In this document: positions 1 to 6,015 of the stretch, in pieces
Numbering within the stretch: the stretch's first letter is position 1
Layout of the letters: each line of letters opens with the position of its first letter
Source of the DNA: Phycisphaerae bacterium
GTDB taxonomy: Bacteria; Planctomycetota; Phycisphaerae; Phycisphaerales; SM1A02
Direction: 5' to 3'
DNA length: 11,691 nucleotides
Assembly: GCA_002591705.1 (NCBI GenBank)
Contig: PAAB01000001.1
Coordinates: forward strand, 15,154 to 26,844
The notes under the pieces: model-generated
Database searches by the model: none
What the model was told of the DNA's origin: nothing
What the model saw: only the letters and a program-made list of their open reading frames with translations
Program-made: the position numbers and the translations under genes

Positions 1-83
1 GGCATTGTCACAAGGTGTTCCATCATTTTGAGTTTTTCCATTTCAGCAAAACATTCATTAAGTTGTTCTTGCGAATCATCCAT
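1..83 (-). CDS. Partial gene, N-terminal 27 residues of an unknown protein
   Basis: The reverse strand reads ATG from position 83 and stays open to the window edge, so only the first 27 codons are present. The peptide begins MDDSQEQLNECFAEMEKLK and is acidic and amphipathic, with Glu/Lys/Met/Leu spacing typical of a helix or short coiled coil. No domain can be recognised from so little. The start is supported by an abrupt change to very AT-rich spacer upstream (84-184) and by divergence from the plus-strand gene at 185, the usual layout in this window. The function is unknown. Confidence 0.6.
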   Translation of the reverse strand, partial: MDDSQEQLNECFAEMEKLKMMEHLVTM

Positions 84-159
84 ATTGGTATATTATAATG
101 AATTATAATCATTTTTCATTTAATTAATGTAATTTATTTAAAACAAATGCTTTTACATC

Positions 160-170
160 AAAAATATATA
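160..170 (+). promoter_or_regulatory. AT-rich promoter-like element AAAAATATATA
   Basis: AAAAATATATA ends 15 nt before the ATG at 185. The same 11-mer precedes the starts of the genes at 2577 and 3475, which suggests a shared promoter core rather than background composition. The expression class is not established; a late-type AT-rich promoter is a guess. Confidence 0.4.
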
Positions 171-184
171 TTGTGTATATAATA

Positions 185-985
185 ATGGGTAATGAAGAAT
201 ATAAGAAAGGTGGAGGTAAGAAAGGTGGAGGTAAGAAAGGTGGCGCTAAGAAAGGTGGCGCTAAGAAAGGTGGTCGTAATATGATAACTAAAAAAAACAG
301 TGGTAAGCAATACAACAAAAAAACGCGACGTAATGATAACTATAAAATGAAACAGGGTAAACCTATTAATCGAAAAAAGGTTAAAACTGTAAACATTTCT
401 AGTAACCTTAACTGGAAACATGAGAATCCAAAGAAATACATAGACACATTTTCAAATGAATATTTTAGAAAACCAGATATAATTAATAAAAACGAACATG
501 GAGTTTGTATATGGTATCCAAAAAGTAACGAAAATATTATTTTGTACGGAGAGAAATATCCCAACGTATTTACAGAACATTGGTGTAGAGACGAATCAAT
601 AGTTCACATGTGTCCTTCTCAGCATACTGATTTTTTTTACAGTTTTATTGACATTGATTTAAGTAACAAATTATGGAATGATGTTCTCGCTATATCAGGA
701 AGTATTGGTTATGATCCATTGAAAAAAAAGTTGTATGCAAGATGTGGTTCTGTCGAAGCAAACATCGCATCTCTTTACACCTGTATCCTTGTTAATAAAG
801 GGAAAATTACCTTAAAGGAATTACAAACGAAGAAAATTTATGCTAAAAACATACAGTCTACTAAAAACAAAAGTGATGTTATCAAAATGTATAAATATTT
901 GTTGAAAACTTTAAGTAAAAAGGTCCCAAAAACAGGGTATTGGGAAATAGCATTTCCAAGTTATAAAAAAGAAAAAATTTGTTAG
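185..985 (+). CDS. Hypothetical protein with N-terminal Lys/Gly pentapeptide repeats
   Basis: This 266-residue protein starts at the ATG at 185. An in-frame GTG at 173 also opens the frame, but ATG is used throughout the window and lies 15 nt after an AAAAATATATA element. Residues 7-31 are five tandem KKGG[G/A/R] pentapeptides, followed by a strongly basic stretch to about residue 65. Together they form a probably disordered, positively charged tail that could bind nucleic acid (inference). The rest, about residues 70-266, looks globular. It contains EHWCRDES and then CPSQHTDFFYS (about residues 130-155), clusters of Cys, His and acidic residues that could be catalytic or metal-binding. I do not recognise the family. 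Its stop overlaps that of the convergent ATP-grasp-like gene by 4 bp. Confidence 0.85.
   Translation: MGNEEYKKGGGKKGGGKKGGAKKGGAKKGGRNMITKKNSGKQYNKKTRRNDNYKMKQGKPINRKKVKTVNISSNLNWKHENPKKYIDTFSNEYFRKPDIINKNEHGVCIWYPKSNENIILYGEKYPNVFTEHWCRDESIVHMCPSQHTDFFYSFIDIDLSNKLWNDVLAISGSIGYDPLKKKLYARCGSVEANIASLYTCILVNKGKITLKELQTKKIYAKNIQSTKNKSDVIKMYKYLLKTLSKKVPKTGYWEIAFPSYKKEKIC
203..277 (+). repeat. Five tandem 15-bp repeats encoding KKGG[G/A/R]
   Basis: Five consecutive 15-bp units of the form AAGAAAGGTGGNNNN start at 203, 218, 233, 248 and 263. Units 1 and 2 are identical (KKGGG), units 3 and 4 are identical (KKGGA) and unit 5 ends in CGT (KKGGR). The paired identity suggests expansion by slippage or stepwise duplication. 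The unit length is a multiple of three, so copy-number change keeps the frame. Confidence 0.95.
940..959. terminator. Short bulged hairpin at the end of the Lys/Gly-repeat gene
   Basis: TTGGGAAAT at 940-948 and ATTTCCAA at 952-959 form an 8-bp stem with one bulged G and a 3-nt loop, 26-45 nt before the plus-strand stop. The convergent genes overlap here, so any 3'-end hairpin would have to lie inside coding sequence. It could equally be chance. Confidence 0.25.
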
Positions 986-1713
986 TCTGTTGATGACTGT
1001 TTTAATTCTTCAGGTAATTCTTTCGTTATAACTAATGCTTTTCTTTGTAATATGCTTCCGGTTTTTGGTAAACTATCTGTATCTTTAATGACTTTTAAAA
1101 CACCTGGTTGTTTTAGTATTTTTTCAACTTGTAATATATCATCATCATATATACTACCCCATATTGGAACAAGATAAAGTGGTTTTTCAATAGGTTCTAT
1201 AACATCTATATCTCCTGTTCTAAGATGCGCTTCGATAATTTTGTTATCGATACATTCAATATTTAATGGACCGGAATAATTTTTCATCTTGCTCAACAAT
1301 AACCGTAAATTTTCAGTTATTTTTGGTTTACAATTTAAGCTAACTAATTCCCAATATAAAAACGTTCCTACAAAGTCATGTTCGTTATTTTTATAACCTT
1401 TGAATATGGTTTCATTTTGAACAACACCATTTACTACATGGAAATCATGACTTGTGTGTTCGCCAGTTATAAATGGTGTAGCAAAATAGCCATAACAACA
1501 CAAATCTCTATATTCTTTAACTGTATTTGCAATGACTACTTCTGACCCCATACCAGATAAATTTATGAGAGGACGTATTATTACGGGAAAATCTTCATAG
1601 TTAGGTTCAACAGGACATGGGTACCATTTAATAGATTGAACATCACATAAATTAGATTTTATATATATCCATCTATTCAGTGGATTTTGTTTCCAAGGTT
1701 CAACATCACACAT
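982..1713 (-). CDS. ATP-grasp-like protein
   Basis: This 243-residue protein looks like a compact ATP-grasp fold. It begins with a short NPLNRWIY segment (10-17). PVIIRPLINLSGMGS (43-57) resembles the nucleotide-binding strand and glycine loop, with R47 where many ATP-grasp enzymes have Lys. GEHTSHDFHVVNG (84-96) and GTFLYWEL (116-123) follow. A C-terminal LNIECID...IIEAHLRTGD block (150-168) resembles the acidic metal-binding strands, with E153, E161 and H163 where E-x-N is usual. From memory, this motif order matches an uncharacterised ATP-grasp-like family of proteobacteria and marine phages. Known ATP-grasp enzymes join a carboxylate to an amine or thiol through an acyl-phosphate; the substrate here is unknown. 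The gene is convergent with the Lys/Gly-repeat gene and divergent from the methyltransferase. Confidence 0.65.
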   Translation of the reverse strand: MCDVEPWKQNPLNRWIYIKSNLCDVQSIKWYPCPVEPNYEDFPVIIRPLINLSGMGSEVVIANTVKEYRDLCCYGYFATPFITGEHTSHDFHVVNGVVQNETIFKGYKNNEHDFVGTFLYWELVSLNCKPKITENLRLLLSKMKNYSGPLNIECIDNKIIEAHLRTGDIDVIEPIEKPLYLVPIWGSIYDDDILQVEKILKQPGVLKVIKDTDSLPKTGSILQRKALVITKELPEELKQSSTD

Positions 1714-1789
1714 ATATTAATATAACATCAGTATTTCATATTTATTAAATCATTTTGGATTGTTATTTTACTGCATTGCAAAATGAAAA

Positions 1790-2467
1790 ATGAAAAATAA
1801 AAAATATAACATAAAGCAATATAGAGATAATATCAACACATTTCAGTATATGAAATTATTAGGAAATTTATTAATCGCAACATTTATGAATGTAGCGTAT
1901 TCTTGGAGTCCAAATAATTTTCCATTTATAATAGCATCTCAAGATACAACAAAAATAAGAGAAATGATAATTGAATCTCAGGGTGACAACAAACGTATTC
2001 TTGATATAGGATGTGGATTAGGATATTCTACTTCATCGTCGGAAGGTTCACTTGGCATTGATGTTAGGAAGCACAATATTGAAACTGCACAAAAATTATT
2101 TCCAAATAAAAAATTTAGACATTCTTTCATTAATGCCAAGTATATTGAAGAAGAATATGACATTGTTACATCTATGTTTTATTTGAATAATGTTCCACAA
2201 TACTTAAGAACAAAAATAATCGATTCAGCGATTGATATAGCAAAAGAGCGTGTAATAATAGTGGATATAGATCCAGATTATTTTCCTGCAATGGAATTGC
2301 TTGAAAAAAAAACCTACATGATCGATTATATAAAAAACTGTCGTAATGACTTGTCCTTGTTCGAAGAAAATGTTTTGGTGAATGGTTTGTTAAAAATATG
2401 GATTTACAATAAATGTGATAAACAAGGGGAAATATATGAGAAATACAATGAACACGAATTAAATTAA
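1790..2467 (+). CDS. Class I SAM-dependent methyltransferase
   Basis: This 225-residue protein has the Rossmann-type SAM-binding signature. Motif I is LDIGCGLGYS (71-80). An acidic strand end, GIDV (89-92), would bind the SAM ribose. EEYDIVTSMFYLNNV (121-135) corresponds to motif IV, and VIIVDID (155-161) to a later core strand. A hydrophobic segment at 20-38 precedes the core; it may be a lid helix or a weak membrane contact. No target-recognition domain is visible, so the substrate (cap, small molecule, protein or lipid) cannot be named. An ATG at 1783 in another frame reads only five codons before stopping at 1800, so 1790 is the start and the upstream ATG would be a tiny overlapping leader. 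The gene is divergent from the ATP-grasp-like gene across about 75 bp of AT-rich spacer. Confidence 0.85.
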   Translation: MKNKKYNIKQYRDNINTFQYMKLLGNLLIATFMNVAYSWSPNNFPFIIASQDTTKIREMIIESQGDNKRILDIGCGLGYSTSSSEGSLGIDVRKHNIETAQKLFPNKKFRHSFINAKYIEEEYDIVTSMFYLNNVPQYLRTKIIDSAIDIAKERVIIVDIDPDYFPAMELLEKKTYMIDYIKNCRNDLSLFEENVLVNGLLKIWIYNKCDKQGEIYEKYNEHELN

Positions 2468-2500
2468 ACCAACTAATTCTTGATAGATGATAATAATATA

Positions 2501-2515
2501 TAATGTGAAACATTA
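2501..2515 (+). terminator. Small 3'-UTR hairpin after the methyltransferase gene
   Basis: TAATGT (2501-2506), a GAA loop and ACATTA (2510-2515) form a perfect 6-bp stem that begins 34 nt after the stop. The position fits a hairpin-type 3' end, but the stem is short and AT-rich. Confidence 0.3.
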
Positions 2516-2565
2516 ACTATTTGTTGTTTGAAGGTTTAATTAAATCTAAAGCATTCATTATATAG

Positions 2566-2576
2566 AAAAATATATA
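2566..2576 (+). promoter_or_regulatory. AAAAATATATA element abutting the start codon
   Basis: This is the same 11-mer as at 160-170 and 3452-3462, here directly touching the ATG at 2577. It shares a preceding G with the copy at 3452. If it is promoter or initiator sequence, the transcript would be almost leaderless. Confidence 0.4.
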
Positions 2577-3452
2577 ATGAGTGAAGGAATTGACCTCGAC
2601 CTAGATAATTATGAGTTACACGACCTTCTCAACTTGTTTAAATTAGATTACAATTTCTCTCTTGATGATTTAAAACAGGCGAAGAAAATGGTCATGAAAA
2701 CTCATCCAGATAAGTGTAATTTACCAAAGGAGTATTTTATATTTTTTAGCAAAGCTTTTAAAGTGATCGTCTCAGTACACAAGTTTCGGACCAGAGGCGA
2801 TACACAGCGTTCAACAGTGTATGTCATTGAAAAAGATGATGACGAGTCAAAAGAGCAGCTATTAAAGAAACTAGCAAATAAGCCGAATTTCAACAAGATT
2901 TTCAACGAACTTTTTGAAAAGCATTATATACATAGCGAGGAGACGGATGGCGGGTATGGCGACTGGTTGAAATCAGATGAAGATATAGATACAAGTGTTG
3001 CAACTAAGAGTAATATGCACGCAGCGTTCGAGGCAAAAAAGAGTGCGGCACGAGATATGGTAGTAAAGAAAGGTGTGTCGGATATGGGTGGTGAAGGGTA
3101 TGGACAAAGTGATTTGGTTGGAGAGGTTCCAGAAAGTTATGGCTCGGCTCTGTTTAGTAATTTGGGTTATGAGGATCTGCGAAAGGCGCATATGGAGACG
3201 GTTGTACCAGTGACCCAGGAAGACATACAAAATCGTCCAGTTTTTAAAAACGAGCAGGAATTACGGCATCATCGGGACGCTCAGAGCAACAAACCAATGA
3301 GTGAAGAGGAGTCCAGGATGTATCTTGATGAGCAAAGAAAAGGCGAGAACAAAAATGATGTGCAAAGGGCATTTAAATTAGCGAAACAGGATGAGGCTGC
3401 AAGGCGTGCAAACGAGGCTTGGATTAGTGGGTTCAAGCGGATTGGGTGTTGA
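2577..3452 (+). CDS. Divergent J-domain protein
   Basis: This 291-residue protein has a J-like domain at about residues 12-70. A helix (YELHDLLNLFKL) and a long basic helix II are followed by the THPDK loop, with HPD at 43-45, and then helix III (YFIFFSKAFKVI). HPD is the signature by which J proteins stimulate Hsp70 ATPase, so an Hsp70-recruiting role is likely. There is no Gly/Phe region, zinc finger or DnaJ C-terminal domain. The rest is charged, has a Gly/Tyr-rich stretch near residues 165-205 (GGEGYGQ, ESYGSALFSNLGYEDL), and ends in a Glu/Lys/Arg/Ala-rich helix that may be a coiled coil. It is quite different from the canonical DnaJ at 6016. The gene is followed after 22 bp by the glycosyltransferase-like gene on the same strand. 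Confidence 0.8.
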   Translation: MSEGIDLDLDNYELHDLLNLFKLDYNFSLDDLKQAKKMVMKTHPDKCNLPKEYFIFFSKAFKVIVSVHKFRTRGDTQRSTVYVIEKDDDESKEQLLKKLANKPNFNKIFNELFEKHYIHSEETDGGYGDWLKSDEDIDTSVATKSNMHAAFEAKKSAARDMVVKKGVSDMGGEGYGQSDLVGEVPESYGSALFSNLGYEDLRKAHMETVVPVTQEDIQNRPVFKNEQELRHHRDAQSNKPMSEEESRMYLDEQRKGENKNDVQRAFKLAKQDEAARRANEAWISGFKRIGC

Positions 3453-3462
3453 AAAATATATA
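3452..3462 (+). promoter_or_regulatory. AAAAATATATA element in a 22-bp spacer
   Basis: This third copy of the 11-mer starts on the last base of the upstream stop codon and ends 12 nt before the ATG at 3475. It suggests that the downstream gene has its own promoter despite the tight spacing. Confidence 0.4.
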
Positions 3463-3474
3463 AAGTAATATTAT

Positions 3475-4473
3475 ATGGATTACGTTAAATATATGTTTAC
3501 GCTTGTTATATTGCTTGCGATAGGATTAATATACGACAAGTTCAAATTACATTATTTGGATGATGATAATACAAAGCATTATAAGTTGGTGAGTGAATAT
3601 CTTCTAAATAAAGATGACCAATCTTTAGCACAAACAAATAAGCCGATTATGTGGATTCACACCAACTATGAGATAAACGCGAATCATTGGGCAAGTTTTG
3701 GTTCACGAAATACCCGAACTATGAATCAACCTTACAAACTGTTGACAATTAAGTCAATTATAGACAAATGTGGAGATGACTTTAACATTTGTATGATTGA
3801 CGACAGCTCATTTATGAAGATAGTTCCAGATTGGACGATTGATTTGGATTCACTTGCCGATCCTATTAAAAGCAACATTCGTCGTTTGGCAATGGCACGA
3901 CTGCTGAAGACGTTCGGTGGAATGTTGGTGCCTGGTTCGATGATTTGTTTGAAAAATTTCCGCGATGTATATGATGCAGGAATTAAAGAAAAAGGTGGCA
4001 TGTTTGTAGGTGAATTAATGAATAGTGGTGTGAGGGGTCCGTCAAGAAACCCAAATATTGCTTATCCAAGCACTTTTTTTATGGGATGTAAGAAGGACAG
4101 TCCAACAATGTCCGATTACATTCGCTACTTAGAACGTTTGAATTCTACTGACTATACCTCGGAGAGTAGTTTTGTGGGAGACGATTCAGAATGGTGTATG
4201 AGTAAGATAGAAAGTGGTGAAATTGAATTGATACCCGGAAAACTTCTTGGTGCTCGGGATATTAATGGAAGTATTTTAACATTAGAACAATTGATGGGAA
4301 ATTCATATGTGGATATAGAGATCGATGCGATTGGTATCTATATACCTGATGAGGAAATTTTACGTCGTTCGAAATATCAGTGGTTTGCACGTTTATCGAC
4401 AGGACAAGCTTTAACCAGCGACACGATAATCGGGAAATATCTAGTCATTGCAACAAGCGAATCGTGTAAATAG
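3475..4473 (+). CDS. Membrane-anchored glycosyltransferase-like protein lacking DXD
   Basis: This 332-residue protein has an N-terminal hydrophobic segment at about residues 5-20, followed by basic residues, consistent with a single-pass anchor. The body resembles the DXD-sugar-type glycosyltransferase fold (GT32 / Gly_transf_sug). PIMWIHTNYE (57-66) occupies the first strand, and FNICMIDDSSF (103-113) follows. SNIRRLAMARLLKTFGGML (133-151) then matches the family pattern of an R-x-x-x-L helix leading into YGGIYLD. Where the family has the metal- and nucleotide-sugar-binding DTD, this protein has PGS (153-155). It is therefore probably a non-canonical or inactive homologue. D109 and D110 are other acidic candidates. 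It could act on glycans of the virion or host surface, or serve as a structural or virion protein. The fold assignment is by motif only. Confidence 0.65.
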   Translation: MDYVKYMFTLVILLAIGLIYDKFKLHYLDDDNTKHYKLVSEYLLNKDDQSLAQTNKPIMWIHTNYEINANHWASFGSRNTRTMNQPYKLLTIKSIIDKCGDDFNICMIDDSSFMKIVPDWTIDLDSLADPIKSNIRRLAMARLLKTFGGMLVPGSMICLKNFRDVYDAGIKEKGGMFVGELMNSGVRGPSRNPNIAYPSTFFMGCKKDSPTMSDYIRYLERLNSTDYTSESSFVGDDSEWCMSKIESGEIELIPGKLLGARDINGSILTLEQLMGNSYVDIEIDAIGIYIPDEEILRRSKYQWFARLSTGQALTSDTIIGKYLVIATSESCK

Positions 4474-4502
4474 TATAGCATTTATGGATCATGAAAAAAT
4501 CT

Positions 4503-4537
4503 AAAAAATTGAAATAACAAAAGCATATTTTCTCTTA
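4503..4537 (+). promoter_or_regulatory. Early-type promoter AAAATTGA with pyrimidine element
   Basis: AAAAAATTGA at 4503-4512 contains AAAATTGA, the established early promoter motif of Mimivirus and relatives. Eleven bases later comes CATATTTTCTCTTA (4524-4537), nearly the same as a segment at the matching position upstream of the gene at 7006. The AAAATTGA ends 67 nt before the ATG at 4579. The TCTCTTA portion may mark the transcription start (inference). Confidence 0.7.
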
Positions 4538-4578
4538 GGGTAAACAACTTAAGCGAAAATAAAGAAAGCACAATAAAG

Positions 4579-4824
4579 ATGAGTGATATCATTATGAACA
4601 ATGCCGCAAGTCGACGCCGACGTGCCGCGTTGCTTAGACAACAAAAAGAAGAGGAAACCGCTATGAATGAAATTATGAAGCATTTCGCTACGTATCAAAA
4701 CAATATTGCTTTTGTATGTGAAAGCAAGAACAATGAAGTAATAGCGAATAATAATAAAGAAAGAATTAAACGGACCCGGATGCAGAACGCAAAAGGCACG
4801 TCCGGAATGTTTATCAAGCCGTGA
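4579..4824 (+). CDS. Small basic hypothetical protein, probably early-expressed
   Basis: This 81-residue protein has no recognised domain. The N-terminal part is basic and helical (SRRRRAALLRQQKEEE, about 11-26), continues as a likely amphipathic helix, and ends in another basic stretch (KERIKRTRMQNAKG). It contains no hydrophobic segment. The AAAATTGA promoter suggests expression early in infection, when many host-directed or regulatory proteins are made. The ORF ends at TGA (4822-4824) followed by C, and the same frame stays open for 23 more codons to TAA at 4894-4896. That extension is basic and less AT-rich than normal spacers, so the stop may be leaky or may be a recent truncation. If it is read through, the protein would be about 105 residues. 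Confidence 0.7.
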   Translation: MSDIIMNNAASRRRRAALLRQQKEEETAMNEIMKHFATYQNNIAFVCESKNNEVIANNNKERIKRTRMQNAKGTSGMFIKP

Positions 4825-4944
4825 CGCACAAGCGATAAGAGCCAGCAGTTACCCACGCGAAAGGGGCAAAAATCGAATCGAAGTGGTAAGTTTTAATTAA
4901 TATACAAATAAATCTCGAAATTTTAATAAACGTTCCATGAATGA

Positions 4945-4982
4945 AGCACAAGTGAGATAAATATATCATATACACTTGTGTT
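4945..4982. terminator. Hairpin between convergent genes
   Basis: CACAAGTG (4947-4954) and CACTTGTG (4973-4980) form a perfect 8-bp stem around an 18-nt AT-rich loop, extendable by a G-U and an A-U pair to 4945-4982. It lies in the 175-bp spacer between the ends of the convergent genes at 4824 and 5000 and could define the 3' end of both transcripts, as palindromic hairpins do in Mimivirus. Apart from this and the possible extension of the upstream frame to 4896, I see nothing else in the spacer. Confidence 0.55.
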
Positions 4983-4999
4983 GAAAATGGTAAGTAACA

Positions 5000-5947
5000 T
5001 TAAAATACCGAGATTATATTGTTTGTAAAGAGGGCGAGTTCAATTTCATCTTCGTGAATGTTATGAAATGCTGTTATGTATTTGCAAATGATTATGATAA
5101 CAGCATATTTTTCATCTTCAGAAAGAAGTGGTGTTGTTTTGGAAAATAGAAAATAATTATCAAGAATATCCATGACAGAATATCCTTTGTCAAATAAACG
5201 ATACATTAGTGTTATTGCCTCCACAAGTTTTTTTTCTTTACAAAGATTTGTGAAGACGGCAAACTCTTGAAAAGCGATGTTTGTACACACGGTTGTCGTC
5301 ACTTCAAGTGTGACATGACAAGCAAGCAATTTTAACTTTTCAAGATAATTAATAAGAATCCGAACCGAATTGTTACATATAGAAAGGATGAACTCTTCCG
5401 CGTCGGGGTCGATAGTAATGTTTTCGATTTTGCAAATTCGTTTTGCGATCTTGGCAAGATTTTCTGTTTTCAACGCCTTTATTCTTATGATAGTCATCCT
5501 CGACTGAAGACTTTCGATTACCTTCTGTGTATTCAAGCACGATGCGATGAAATGAACGTTATCACTATATTTGTCAATACAATTACGAAACACCTGCTGA
5601 CTTTGTTCGTTTATAATATCAAGATCATCAAGAATAATTATTTTCTTTTTACCCAATACCGAACAAGATGTTTGGCAGAATGTTTTGACTTCCGAACGAT
5701 AATAGGATATTCCTTGGTCTTTGAGACTGTTAATGGAGAGAATATCTTCGTTGTTAATGTTTCCATTGTAATATTCTCTTATGATTGCTGATATTAGCGA
5801 CGATTTACCGCATCCTCCATCACCTACGAAAAGCACATTGAGACTATCCATCGATATGAGTGTACGAATAAGAACAATCAGTTCCTCGTCAATTTCAAAA
5901 TCTTTTAGAAATAGTGGTTGATACTTGTAAATAAAAGGCAATTCCAT
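5000..5947 (-). CDS. RFC-like clamp-loader small subunit, divergent AAA+ ATPase
   Basis: This 315-residue protein has the usual length of an RFC small subunit. Its N-terminal FIYKYQP (5-11) corresponds to RFC box WVEKYRP. Walker A is GDGGCGKS (42-49). Walker B is IIILDDLD (103-110), with Asp108 in place of the catalytic Glu of the LDExD consensus. Sensor 1 falls in ASCLNT (135-140). The SRC box is LQSRM (147-151), so the arginine finger R150 is kept while Cys is lost. Sensor 2 Arg is R196 in NNSVRILINYL. The C-terminal third would form the collar helices. It should work with other RFC subunits to load the PCNA-type sliding clamp at primer-template junctions. It is much more diverged than the second RFC gene at 10501. 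It is divergent from the DnaJ gene across a 68-bp shared promoter. Confidence 0.88.
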   Translation of the reverse strand: MELPFIYKYQPLFLKDFEIDEELIVLIRTLISMDSLNVLFVGDGGCGKSSLISAIIREYYNGNINNEDILSINSLKDQGISYYRSEVKTFCQTSCSVLGKKKIIILDDLDIINEQSQQVFRNCIDKYSDNVHFIASCLNTQKVIESLQSRMTIIRIKALKTENLAKIAKRICKIENITIDPDAEEFILSICNNSVRILINYLEKLKLLACHVTLEVTTTVCTNIAFQEFAVFTNLCKEKKLVEAITLMYRLFDKGYSVMDILDNYFLFSKTTPLLSEDEKYAVIIIICKYITAFHNIHEDEIELALFTNNIISVF

Positions 5948-5972
5948 ATTGCGTTTTCGTTGTCTTTATTCG

Positions 5973-5987
5973 TAAATAAGTATTTAA
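5973..5987 (+). promoter_or_regulatory. 15-bp near-palindrome TAAATAAGTATTTAA in a divergent promoter
   Basis: This 15-mer lies midway between the divergent clamp-loader and DnaJ genes, ending 29 nt before the DnaJ ATG. It recurs exactly, on the other strand, at 8037-8051 in another divergent promoter at nearly the same distance from its gene. Its arms TAAATA and TATTTA are self-complementary, so it could serve both directions. Confidence 0.45.
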
Positions 5988-6015
5988 GTTTATCTATTGA
6001 ATAATTATTATCGTT

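Noticed and set aside
173..184. GTG as an earlier start for the Lys/Gly-repeat protein
   Set aside because: Every other gene starts with ATG, and the ATG at 185 sits at a normal distance from the AT-rich element.
124..421. Minus-strand frames with PPFLAPPFL-type repeats
   Set aside because: They are antisense readings of the 15-bp KKGG repeats.
1783..1800. Five-codon ORF overlapping the methyltransferase start
   Set aside because: Too short to call a gene; it arises from a repeated ATGAAAAA string and is noted only as a possible leader.
2172..2513. 113-residue minus-strand ORF opposite the methyltransferase
   Set aside because: Composition is low-quality (Tyr/His/Leu/Phe runs) and it is antisense to a gene with clear motifs.
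4822..4824. TGA as a sense codon (alternative genetic code)
   Set aside because: Several solid genes here end at TGA (DnaJ, the J protein, RFC at 10501) and none needs TGA internally, so a code change is not supported.
4885..4994. GTAAG sequences resembling 5' splice sites
   Set aside because: No matching branch point, acceptor or split frame; all neighbouring genes are intact without introns.
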